Below, piece after piece: positions 44,723-55,945 of a stretch of DNA of 64,000 nt. Position 1 is the first letter of the stretch, and every line of letters starts with the position of its first letter. The position numbers and the translations under genes are program-made. This DNA comes from Diabrotica undecimpunctata (lineage: Eukaryota; Arthropoda; Insecta; Coleoptera; Chrysomelidae), in NCBI RefSeq assembly GCF_040954645.1, contig NC_092803.1, positions 119,801,461-119,865,460 of the forward strand, read 5' to 3'. The notes beneath the pieces were generated by a model. That model was not told the origin of the DNA, did not search any database, and saw only the letters and a list, made by a program, of their open reading frames with translations.

Positions 44723-47700
44723 ATTCAAAATAAGGTTTCAGTCTGTCAAAATTTACTTTAGAGGTTTGGTTAGTTTTGGGGTTAAGGATAATTGCGGAAT
44801 TTGTAAAAACTTCTTGAATTTCGAAAGGTCCATTAAAAAGATTATCCGATTTTGATTTAATTTGGGATTCTTTTACGTAAACTTTGTCACCAATTTTAAA
44901 ATCAGGTCTTCGTTCTGAAATATTCTCGTCAAATCTTACTTTCGCCTTTTCTTTCTGTCTTTCTGTTTTTGCTCTGGCTACTTTGTAAAAATATTCCATG
45001 CGGTTATTCAGGTCTCGAATATATTTACTCATTAGTGTTTTTTGATTGTATAGAGTTTCTGGTGGTCGGCCTGCAGTGTGCCCAAATATAAGTTCATATG
45101 GTGTGAAACCGTGGGTCTTATTCTTTGTGTTGTTATAGCATATTATTGCATAAGGAAGTATAGTGAAGGGATGATCGTTTGGGTTCTCGGCTTGATTTGC
45201 TCTAATCATTTCTGAGAGTGTGGCATGAAACCTTTCTATAGATCCATTAGATTGTGGATGGTTAACGCTAGAAAATGTTAGTTTAATGTCGTATAATTCG
45301 CATAGATCTTTGATTATAGCATTCTCGAATTCTCGACCGCAGTCACAATGAATTCTTAGTGGTGTTCCATAGTGTTGAAAAAAGAGTAGGAGTGTCTTGA
45401 CTACTGTTACTGCCTTTTTGTCTTCCAAAGGATAGGCTTGCGTGAATTTTGTCAATTCGTCACGAATAGTTAAAGCGTAGTTCCTAGTAGGGTATTCGAA
45501 TATGTCCATATTTATTCTTTCGAATGGTGTTTTTGGAGTTTCTGTTATGACTAGTGGTCCACTTAAGTTTTTCCTGCAAATCTTAACTTTTTGGCAAATT
45601 TCACATGCTTTTACAAATTTCTCTACATCTTTTGTTAAATTCTTCCAATTGTATTTCTGCTTTATTCTTCTGACAGTTTCGTTTATTCCTCGATGTAAGT
45701 TGTTTTTACCGCAATGGTAATGATCTAAAATTTGAGGGATTTCGTCTTCGCTGGCTGTTTTAATTATATTTTGACAGATTCTTAATTTTAATTCTTTGTC
45801 AGCAAAAATATAAGAAAATATTTCTAGGATAGGTAGTTCGAGATTATTTTCGACGCAATATATTTTTGATTCATCGAATTGATCTTTATTTGCAAAAAGT
45901 ACAAGAAACAAGTGTGATATTACTCGTTCGGGATCAAACGGTAATGGTATAATAAAATATTTTCGATCTTTTACAGTTTTGCTGTGTACAATATTAATTC
46001 TTCGGTTACTATATTCCATGTTTTCTTCGAATATGTCATTCATTATGTTCTCGTGGAGTTCTTCAAGTTTATTTTGCCAAAAAAATGTAACAATATTTTT
46101 CTTGGATTTGTCTAATAAGTCCGTATTCGATGTTTCAATTTTAGAATAATCGATTATTGACTTTGTTCTATACAGTTCGATAAACTTGTCAAGTTCTTCG
46201 GACATTTTTTCTATATTTTCTTCATCGTCGTCTTCGTTTTCTTGAGTTTCCGTATCATCTTCATTCGATGCATGTAATGAGATTTTTGATTGAAAGTTTG
46301 CACAATCCTTGAAATGGTTAATCTTTATCCTTGAGAGGGCATCTGCATTTCTGTTTATTTTTCCTGCGCGATGTTCTATTTTATAATTGTATTCTTCGAG
46401 TTTTAGGCGCCAACGCGCTAATCGGCTTCCGGGATCTTTTATCGAGAAAAGCCATGTAAGGGGTCGATGATCGGTAATCAGGGTGAATTTTCGGCCAAAA
46501 AGATATGGTCTAAAATGTTTGACTGCCCATACGATAGCTAATAGTTCTCTCTCTATAGTCGAATATTTTGTTTCGGCACCGCATAATGTTCTGGAGGCAT
46601 AAGCTATGGGTAAATCTTTTCCAATAGGGCCTTGCGATAGAACAGCTCCAATCGCGAATGCACTAGCGTCAGTTGTTAGTAAAAATGGTTCCTCAAAATT
46701 GGGATATATAAGTATTGGATCCGAAGTTAAAATATTTTTTAGTTCGTTAAAGGCTTCTTTGCAATCAGAATTAAAAATAAAAGTTACGTCTTTCTGAAGT
46801 AGTTTCGTAAGTGGTTTAGAAATTTTGGCGAAATTTGGAATAAATCTTCTATAGTAACCGGCTAAGCCTAAGAATGACTTTATTTCTTTGGTGTTCTTTG
46901 GTTCCGGGAAGTTTTTGATACAAGATATTTTAGCTGGATTTGTTTTTACACCATTTTCTGTTACAAGGTGGCCCAAATATGCTACTTCTTTTCTTAAAAA
47001 TTCGCACTTGTCTGGCTGTATTTTTAAATTTGCTTTTCGTAACCTTTTAAAAACTTCTGTTAGTCGTGACATGTGATCATGAATAGTGGGTGAGTAGATA
47101 ATTATGTCATCCATATACACTAAGCATCTTTCGTTTTGTATTCCTAAGAGGATGTTGTCCATTACTCTTTGGAAAGTAGATGGAGCATTCATTAGTCCGA
47201 ATGGCATGCGAACAAATTCGTAATGTCCATTTTCGACGGAAAAGGCCGTTTTCTGGATGTCTTGTGGCTCGATTTCAATCTGGTGAAATCCAGACGCTAA
47301 ATCTAGTGTTGTGAAGTATTGGCATCTTCCTAGTTGGTCCAATAGTTCTGATATTTGTGGTAGAGGATAACGGTCTTGTACTGTGAGTTCGTTGAGTTTT
47401 CGATAATCAATAACAACTCGCCATTTTTGTTTTCCTGACGCATCTAATTTCTTCGGTACGACCCAGACTGGACTCGACCAGGGCGAGACACTTTTCTGGA
47501 TTATTCCTTCTTCTAGCATTTTATTAATTTGCGTCTTTACCTCTTCCTTATGTATTTGAGGATATCTATAGGATTTAGTGAAGATAGGTTTAGCGTTGTT
47601 TGTTTCGATTTTGTGCTTGATTTCGTTTGTGAAGGTCAGTTTGTCGCCTTCGACATAAAATATATCTGCGTATTCAGTACATATATCTAGAATTAGTTCT

Positions 47701-47861
47701 TGTTCTTCGCAATTTAGATGATCAATTCTTAGTTGTTCTTTAATTATTCGTGTTCTATCTACTACGGGTTCTTCAAAATCATTTCCGTTGTAGGATAGGA
47801 TTGTCTCCGAATTTTCGAAAGGTTCGATTGAAATGTCTGAAAATTCGATTGTCTTCGGCAT
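44721..47861 (-). CDS. pol: Pol: reverse transcriptase, RNase H, integrase
   Basis: 1046 codons from the first ATG; the frame stays open upstream to about 48155. Domains in order: the reverse transcriptase starts with SPWSSPVWVVPKK (about residue 126) and has YMDD at about 249-252. RNase H has TTDASAFAIGAVLS with the first Asp at about 398, and TDHRPLTWL. The integrase zinc domain has HYHCGKNNLH ... CEICQ at about 705-750. The integrase core has MDIFEYP, CDCGREFEN and NGSIERFH, the D-D-E residues. A GPF/Y-type module (NGPFEIQEV) lies near the end. Length and order are normal for Ty3/gypsy. It lies one frame off the protease upstream, separated by an (AAAAT)5 tract, so how it is expressed is unclear. 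No internal stop. Confidence 0.93.
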   Translation of the reverse strand: MPKTIEFSDISIEPFENSETILSYNGNDFEEPVVDRTRIIKEQLRIDHLNCEEQELILDICTEYADIFYVEGDKLTFTNEIKHKIETNNAKPIFTKSYRYPQIHKEEVKTQINKMLEEGIIQKSVSPWSSPVWVVPKKLDASGKQKWRVVIDYRKLNELTVQDRYPLPQISELLDQLGRCQYFTTLDLASGFHQIEIEPQDIQKTAFSVENGHYEFVRMPFGLMNAPSTFQRVMDNILLGIQNERCLVYMDDIIIYSPTIHDHMSRLTEVFKRLRKANLKIQPDKCEFLRKEVAYLGHLVTENGVKTNPAKISCIKNFPEPKNTKEIKSFLGLAGYYRRFIPNFAKISKPLTKLLQKDVTFIFNSDCKEAFNELKNILTSDPILIYPNFEEPFLLTTDASAFAIGAVLSQGPIGKDLPIAYASRTLCGAETKYSTIERELLAIVWAVKHFRPYLFGRKFTLITDHRPLTWLFSIKDPGSRLARWRLKLEEYNYKIEHRAGKINRNADALSRIKINHFKDCANFQSKISLHASNEDDTETQENEDDDEENIEKMSEELDKFIELYRTKSIIDYSKIETSNTDLLDKSKKNIVTFFWQNKLEELHENIMNDIFEENMEYSNRRINIVHSKTVKDRKYFIIPLPFDPERVISHLFLVLFANKDQFDESKIYCVENNLELPILEIFSYIFADKELKLRICQNIIKTASEDEIPQILDHYHCGKNNLHRGINETVRRIKQKYNWKNLTKDVEKFVKACEICQKVKICRKNLSGPLVITETPKTPFERINMDIFEYPTRNYALTIRDELTKFTQAYPLEDKKAVTVVKTLLLFFQHYGTPLRIHCDCGREFENAIIKDLCELYDIKLTFSSVNHPQSNGSIERFHATLSEMIRANQAENPNDHPFTILPYAIICYNNTKNKTHGFTPYELIFGHTAGRPPETLYNQKTLMSKYIRDLNNRMEYFYKVARAKTERQKEKAKVRFDENISERRPDFKIGDKVYVKESQIKSKSDNLFNGPFEIQEVFTNSAIILNPKTNQTSKVNFDRLKPYFE

Positions 47862-48152
47862 AGCATTAGCATTTAGTACGGAAGTTAAGAATTCTCCATT
47901 TTCATCTACATGGACTAATGCATGAGGTAATCTAACTTTTTCTATTTCTTGAGCTGATAATATGGCATCTGTATTTGATAAGTTGCATTTTAGTCTGCAT
48001 ATTTGTTCGGTCCGGCTGTCAATGGTAATTCTGTTTTTTCCTTTTATTCGTTTTCTCTCTGGTCTTTCAAGATTTTTGTCTTGATCTCGATTGTTTACGA
48101 TAGTATATTTTTCATTTATAGGGTTTTGATATTTTAAATTTGATTCCTGTTT

Positions 48153-48182
48153 AGAATCTGATTTAATTTTATTTTATTTTAT
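48153..48182 (-). repeat. (AAAAT)5 tract at the protease-pol boundary
   Basis: Five AAAAT units on the minus strand. The protease frame meets a stop within them, and the pol frame runs open on the far side in the next -1 frame. This is either a length-changed microsatellite that broke the polyprotein or a second frameshift point. Confidence 0.7.
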
Positions 48183-48613
48183 TTTATTTTAGGTTCGTTT
48201 TGTCTTATTTCTGTGGGGTGTGTCGGTGTTTTGTCTTTAGGAGGTGTGTTTGTCTCGTGTCCTACTTTGTGAAGGGTGACAGTTTTAAAATTTGTATGCA
48301 ACTGTCGGGATTTAAGATCTATTACGCATTCATAATGATCTAGAAAGTCTAGGCCTATTATGCCATCGAAATCAATGTCTAAATTGAAAATAAAGACTTT
48401 GTGAGGATTATTGTCAGTGAAGGGAATTAGGACAGATTCTGTTATTAACAATTTTTGATCGGTTATACCTTGAATAGTAACGTTTTCAGGAAATCTATTA
48501 TGATAATTGCGTGCTGTGTTTTCTTTGAAAACAGTGATTCCAGCACCAGTGTCGATTAAAAGTTTAAAAGTGTTGGTAGCATCGTTAATGTAATATAAAT
48601 TTTTGGAACTCAT
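48179..48613 (-). CDS. pro: Retroviral-type aspartic protease
   Basis: 144 codons from the first ATG; the frame overlaps the end of gag upstream. The catalytic motif LLIDTGAG is at about residues 18-25, and the second strand motif IIGLDFLDHYE (the ILG-D motif) at about 84-94. It would cleave Gag-Pol. It is in the -1 frame relative to gag, as expected for programmed frameshifting in errantiviruses. In most relatives the protease continues in frame into reverse transcriptase; here it ends at a TAA inside an (AAAAT)5 repeat. Confidence 0.85.
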   Translation of the reverse strand: MSSKNLYYINDATNTFKLLIDTGAGITVFKENTARNYHNRFPENVTIQGITDQKLLITESVLIPFTDNNPHKVFIFNLDIDFDGIIGLDFLDHYECVIDLKSRQLHTNFKTVTLHKVGHETNTPPKDKTPTHPTEIRQNEPKIK

Positions 48614-48627
48614 TGTATGAAATGGGG

Positions 48628-49875
48628 TTACATGAATGTCTGTTCGGGAAAATTGAGATTCGGGTGAAAGTTGTCTAAGTTGAGTGCTTGGATTTGTTCG
48701 TGGATATTCGTAATATCCGTTGAGGGGTTCGTATGATTGGGAGGATGATTTTGATTCTGAAGTGAAAGAAAATCCTGATAATTTTGTGTGTTACTGGTTT
48801 CGTAAATGTTATCAGTTTGTGGATTATTTTCTGTATAATAATCTGTTTCATAGTTTTCATAATTATCGGTATTATAATAATTATCTGTATAGTATTCGTT
48901 TGTATAATAGTTAGTCGTCATTTCATCAGGGTATTCGTTTAAAACATATGCCCGTTGGAAGTTTGGGTTTCTTTGAATAACAGATGGACGATTTTGATTT
49001 TGAGATGAAAAGGAAGGTCTCTGTTGGTTGAAATTTGGATTGTTGGAGGAATTTTGATTCCTATTAGGATTCTGATTGTTTTGATAGTTGTTAGGTCCAT
49101 TATTATATTGGTTTTGGTAACCGTGTGGCCTAGAAAAAGTTTGGTTTGGCTGGACGAAACGTGAAGAGTGGCATTCACTATTTAGATGACCAATGCGGCC
49201 ACAATTTGTACATTTTGTAAACTGAGATGAGGGTCTTCTCATTGGTTGAGAGGGCTTAGGAATAGTTGATCTAGAATTAGATTTTTGTTCTTCAAAATAT
49301 GACAATTGAAGTTCGCGTCTAATACGATTGCTTGCTTCAATGAGATCTTTTGGATTACTAGCCCTAATAATTTGTCCTAGACGAGGTTCTAAACCGGTTA
49401 AAAGTGTGTTTAGGGCCATGGTATCGATTAAGTCACATTGGGCAGTTTTTTGATCTGGGGATAAATTTGCTACTTGGATCGAGGCGTGCATTTTTGCATT
49501 CAGAACTTGTAAACGGTTAAAGAAAGTTAGAGGAGATTCGTTAGATAGTTGTTTTAGTCTTTGTAAGTCTTGTATTAAAGAGGTCAGGTCTCTACTGTCT
49601 CCGAAATGTAGATTTAGTAATTGTTTTATTTCTGTATAAGAAATTGGTTTTCTAGAATTAATAAGCTGTGCAGCTTTACCTTTGAGTTTATTTTTTACGT
49701 GAATCGTTAATAGAACGCGCTGATCGCCTGTGGCCATTTTAAAAGCACAGTCGCACGCATCTAAAAATGTAGAAAGAGAAATCGGATCGCCTTCAAATTC
49801 TGGGATAATAGAAAATATTTCCGAAAGCTTGTATGGTTCGATTTCTTGTTGAGTCTGGGAACGTGTCTCAGGCAT
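48628..49875 (-). CDS. gag: Gag structural polyprotein
   Basis: 416 codons. I place the start at 49875 (MPETRSQTQQ), where the family-like sequence begins. An upstream in-frame ATG at 49992 would add a 39-residue Phe/Leu/His-rich extension that looks like untranslated leader. The capsid-like part contains LSTFLDACDCAFKMATGDQR and FNRLQVLNAKMHASIQVANL. One zinc knuckle, CTNCGRIGHLNSEC (C-x2-C-x4-H-x4-C), follows a basic/Ser/Pro region, then an Asn/Gln/Tyr-rich tail of about 150 residues. It would assemble particles and bind genomic RNA. Frame intact; the stop overlaps the protease frame. Confidence 0.9.
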   Translation of the reverse strand: MPETRSQTQQEIEPYKLSEIFSIIPEFEGDPISLSTFLDACDCAFKMATGDQRVLLTIHVKNKLKGKAAQLINSRKPISYTEIKQLLNLHFGDSRDLTSLIQDLQRLKQLSNESPLTFFNRLQVLNAKMHASIQVANLSPDQKTAQCDLIDTMALNTLLTGLEPRLGQIIRASNPKDLIEASNRIRRELQLSYFEEQKSNSRSTIPKPSQPMRRPSSQFTKCTNCGRIGHLNSECHSSRFVQPNQTFSRPHGYQNQYNNGPNNYQNNQNPNRNQNSSNNPNFNQQRPSFSSQNQNRPSVIQRNPNFQRAYVLNEYPDEMTTNYYTNEYYTDNYYNTDNYENYETDYYTENNPQTDNIYETSNTQNYQDFLSLQNQNHPPNHTNPSTDITNIHEQIQALNLDNFHPNLNFPEQTFM

Positions 49876-50540
49876 TTTTCGAGATATTTTTAAACGAAAA
49901 TGAAAAATAGAAGTATGAAGAAATATAAAATGTATCAGTAAATAAGGGAGAAAAAAAAATGTGGTGGTATATAAAGGGCAAAAATGTATCAATATAAAAA
50001 TATCAAATAATATATCAACAAAAATGTATCAAATATACCAAATAAAAATATATCGAGAGAAAATATACCAAAATATAGCAAGTAAAAAAATATGTCAATA
50101 AAATATCAGTATAAAATAGTATGTAAAGAAATATCAATAATTTCAAATATTAGATAATCAACTTGTATTTTCTTTTATGTATCTTGATTAATTGACTTGC
50201 AGTATAGTCAATTTCGTAAATTATTATAACAAAATTATTAACGAGATGATTCAAAATCCACTTACATAAAGAAGAACATCGGGACGCCTTGTTCTCTCTG
50301 CTCAGCTACCAGGGGCTTCACTAGGTGTTCCTTCCGTAGATTACAGGAGTGAGGTTGTTCGGAGATGCTTTCTTCTTTAAGGGTTGTCTTGTTCTCTCTG
50401 CTCGGCTACCAGGGGCTTCACTAGGTGTTCCTTCCGTAGGTCACAGGAGTGAGGACTTCCGTAGATTCTTTGTTCCGTTAAGGGATGAGAATCCGCCGCT
50501 GCCAGTGAGTATACACGTGTTCTAGCAACGTTAACCGGAT
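49876..50540 (-). promoter_or_regulatory. Provirus 5' leader with two repeat arrays
   Basis: 50288-50354 and 50388-50454 are 67-bp direct repeats with period exactly 100, beginning cttgttctctctgctc on the plus strand and differing at about three bases. 49925-50165 is very AT-rich, with about 11 degenerate units resembling aaaatatatcaa. The same position in Drosophila gypsy holds its Su(Hw)-bound insulator. Confidence 0.65.
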
Positions 50541-50558
50541 CCTACTGACTTTGCGCCA
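50541..50558 (-). promoter_or_regulatory. tRNA primer-binding site
   Basis: Minus-strand tggcgcaaagtcagtagg begins two bases inside the 5' LTR. TGGCGC is complementary to the 3' end of a tRNA ending GCGCCA. The TGGCGCA start resembles primer sites of 17.6/297-type errantiviruses, but I cannot name the tRNA with certainty. Confidence 0.65.
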
Positions 50559-50560
50559 AT

Positions 50561-50888
50561 TGTTAGATCACTAATCACGTATTTGACTTTTTAAAAAAGA
50601 ACTTTATTTGTTACAAATTAAATATTAAATAATAGTACAAAATTAAATTAATTTAAAATGACTACAATAACTGGACTGGTCGAAGTTGCAGCTAAGAGTG
50701 GTTCCGGCATCTGAGAATGGTAATTTATAGATTTGGTATGAAGTGCTGAATTGCTGTTCCCATGAATATTGGCCAACGGTTCGTACAAAGTTCTAATGCG
50801 TGCTCAGCGGTTTCTATGGGAATGGGATGATGAAATCTGAAGTCGGCGAACTTAAGCTAGTTCAAGGTTAATATTTTCTCATATAACA
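50561..50888 (-). repeat. Provirus 5' LTR
   Basis: 328 bp, TG...CA bounded. On the minus strand it is followed after two bases by the primer-binding site at 50558. Confidence 0.95.
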
Positions 50889-51111
50889 TATATATAGAAT
50901 TTATAGAATATTTATAGAATAATTAGTTTTTATCTTGCTTAAAACACAGTTTTAAATTTAAACAAAGATTATGCAGAACTGTAATATTTGTGCGTTTTTT
51001 ATTTTATTTGTTTTGTGACGATGCGATAATACAATGTTATACAATTCACCAACAATTATTTTACGAAACTCAATATAATTCAAAATAAGTATAGATTAAA
51101 ATAAGTACACG
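50889..51111. other. AT-rich spacer next to the provirus
   Basis: Starts with the residual tatatata of the target tract. No gene recognised. Confidence 0.5.
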
Positions 51112-51401
51112 TGAATTAATAAGAATTGCTCACAATAATAGGAAAGAAAAGCTTTTATGGATTCGAACTCATAAATTCTTCTCTTCAACTTGATTGTTTG
51201 GTTGTCTCGACCTATCCTGATCTCATTTTTTGGGTCAAAGATTTCAATGTACCTGAAAATAAAAGTATTTAATCCGTGCATTCTGCCAGTTATGACCTAT
51301 GGTGCACAAACCCGAACACTTACAAGAACAACATTGAGTAAACTACAAGTTATAGAAAGAGCAATGAATTAATAAGAATTGATCACACTAGGAAAGAAAA
51401 G
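51112..51401. pseudogene. Inverted RTE-like LINE fragment, copy 1
   Basis: The left half, on the minus strand (about 51245-51160), reads EIRIGRDNQTIKLKRRI, the RTE motif with YLGHEI-L---NQ--EI-RRI. The right half, on the plus strand (51268-51372), reads VFNPCILPVMTYGAQTRTLT then LSKLQVIERAMN, which is the following part of the same protein. So two adjacent segments are in opposite orientation. Imperfect direct repeats of about 36-40 bp (gaattaataagaattg...) flank it at 51112-51151 and 51366-51401. A second copy with the same inversion is at 55695-55945. Confidence 0.65.
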
Positions 51402-53041
<1,640 letters not shown>

Positions 53042-53419
53042 TGAGATGATTGGTGTTTAAAGAAAATAATTTATAAGTTATATACTAGATAATATTAGAT
53101 ATAAAAAGTATTTGGTTATTTTAATAAGTTATATACTAGAGAATTTTATAAAAATTATTTATATGAGGGTATTCTTAAGAAATTAGCATATAATAAGTGT
53201 AAAAAGTTTTATTTTAATAATTATAATATTGTAAATATATTTAAGTGAGCCATGTGCATAGGCAACCAACTATACACTTAAAAGACATTTTAAATAATAA
53301 TTACGAATATAAAGTGGGGTTATAATAATGTGTTAGTTTAAAATGTTTAGTTTACGGGAGACTATTATAGTTACTGATTTAAGTTTATATTCTGATCTGA
53401 AAAGCCTAAATGTCGATAA

Positions 53420-53660
53420 AATTCTCGATAGAATAGTAAAGAATTCTCTAGAATACAGAATTTAACCTTTGTTTACGGTAGAACGTTCTCGAATATGGTT
53501 ATGTCTGTGAAATGGACATAACCAGAACATATACTTTTTCGAGAACAATCATATAGAACAATTCGAATATGATTTCTTGCCAGATGATTCTCTAACATGG
53601 AAAAAGATATAAATACCCGGTGATTTGGATTCAAGGATCAGTTACCAGTTCAGTGAGATG
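53420..53660 (+). promoter_or_regulatory. Promoter-like block: heat-shock elements, TATA box, initiator
   Basis: TATAAATA is at 53608-53615 and the arthropod initiator TCAGTT at 53638-53643, putting the TATA box 32 bp before the initiator A. Upstream, 53480-53494 is a perfect three-unit heat-shock element (agaacgttctcgaat), 53440-53454 is one with a single mismatch (agaattctctagaat), and 53537-53546 is a two-unit element (tttcgagaac). Only a 12-codon frame (ATG at 53658) follows; an AATAAA is at 53789-53794. It may be an LTR promoter rather than a host gene promoter. Confidence 0.5.
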
Positions 53661-54562
<902 letters not shown>

Positions 54563-54574
54563 AATGTATTATTA

Positions 54575-55060
54575 ACTAAGCTAATAAATGTTCAAAACGT
54601 TGCCCATTACCTTCAAGATACAGTCGTATACGGTTAATAAAGAACTGTCGAACCTCTTGATGAATTTTAGATCCATTGCTGGCAAAGGCATTTTATATAC
54701 GAATTTTCATATTTTCCCGTGTTGTGGGTTCGTCGTTGTATTTTACGAGTATATTTTTGATGTACCCCCAAAAAAATAGTCAAGTAGAGTTAGTCCTGGA
54801 TATATTGAAAGCCATTTCACAATATAGCCGTATCCAATCCAACTGTTGCTGTAGTTATTATTCAGCACATGTCTAAAACTTTTTGTACGATACGGTGGTT
54901 CTCCGTCATGTTGAAACCACAGGTTTCGTCTAATTTCCAAGGGAACATCCTCTAATAATACAGGTATGGGTAATGGATTTTGACAAGAGCTATGACATCG
55001 TAAATAACAGGTAAACTTGTGTACTGCATCGGCATGACTTATAGCTCTTGTCAAAATCCA
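54575..55060 (-). pseudogene. Tc1/mariner-like transposase remnant C
   Basis: Minus-strand 55054-54743 encodes PIPVLLEDVPLEIRRNLWFQ, then HDGEPPYRTKSFRHVLNNNY with the second catalytic Asp (FQHDG), then WIGYGYIVKWLSIYPGLTLL and DYFFGGTSKIYS, the third motif region. The latter is altered: relatives have SPDLTPLDYFLWG and here it is PGLTLLDYFFGG. Broken frames down to about 54590 match the remaining C-terminus (FINRI-L-Y-EGNG-QFE). The N-terminal half is absent. Dead; more distant from relics A and B than those are from each other. Confidence 0.75.
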
Positions 55061-55065
55061 TTACC
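54969..55065. repeat. 24-bp perfect inverted repeat
   Basis: The arms, ggtaatggattttgacaaga plus gcta at 54969-54992 and the reverse complement at 55042-55065, surround a 49-bp loop at the truncated N-terminal edge of mariner relic C. Confidence 0.85.
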
Positions 55066-55069
55066 TTTA

Positions 55070-55694
55070 ACTGATCTGTTAAAAACTGGTTAAAACAAAA
55101 AACAAAACAAGTAACCTGATAAAAACATTCCAAATACATGGTACATTTAATACAAAAATAAATACAATTAAATTTAAAACATCAATGAATCGCTTTTTTT
55201 GGAGATAGTGCGTTAATTTCTTGGAGCAGTGTATATTTGCATCTCCTGATCTGCTTAGGTCCTCGTGTTAATTGTGTGACCATCACTGTTTGATAGTATG
55301 TGATGTTTTGATAATATCAAAACTACTTAGAAAGGTAAAAACTTCTACGAACGAATTGTGCGAACTTTAATTCCACAGTTAACGGCGATGTAAGCTTAAT
55401 TAACTTTGTAAAAAAATATTTTCTAATATTTGGTTTCATCAGAATTGAGCCACTTCACATTGTGCTCTATAGATTAGATATTTTTCTAATGAAAATTTTC
55501 CCAATTGCTTAATTGAATGACTTTTTAACTAACATAAACTTTTTTGTCTGGAACCACTTAAAAAGGTAAACTAACTAGACTAACTAAAAAATTAAATCGA
55601 CCTAAAAATTTGGAAGATTTTAAAGAAAGCATTCAAAATGAAAACCCAGCAATTCATTAGATATATTTTATATTGTCAACTAATACCATGAGTT
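55070..55694. other. Spacer without recognised gene
   Basis: Nothing supported. Confidence 0.4.
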
Positions 55695-55945
55695 TTATTC
55701 CATTTTTATGGATTCGAACTCATAAATTCTTTAACTTGATTTTTTGGTTGTCTGGACTACTGATATCATTTTTTAGATCAAAGATTCGAGTGTGCCTGAA
55801 AAGAAAAAGTTTTTAATCCGTGCATTCTGCCATTGATGATCTATTGTGCAGAAACCCGAACACTCACAAGAACAACTGTGAGTAAACTACAAGTTCCGGA
55901 AAGAGCAATGGAGAAAATAATGTTAGGGATATAACAAATAAACAG
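55695..55945. pseudogene. Inverted RTE-like LINE fragment, copy 2
   Basis: Parallel to 51150-51372: tttatggattcgaactcata, then ttggttgtctgg, the aaagattc junction and ttaatccgtgcattctgcca, with the same switch of coding strand. More decayed. It runs into the LINE that starts near 55946. Confidence 0.6.

Noticed and set aside
51150..51180. Pol III B-box-like GTTCGAATCC (minus strand), possible tRNA or SINE
   Set aside because: No A box at the right distance and no cloverleaf. The sequence is part of an RTE-like coding fragment.
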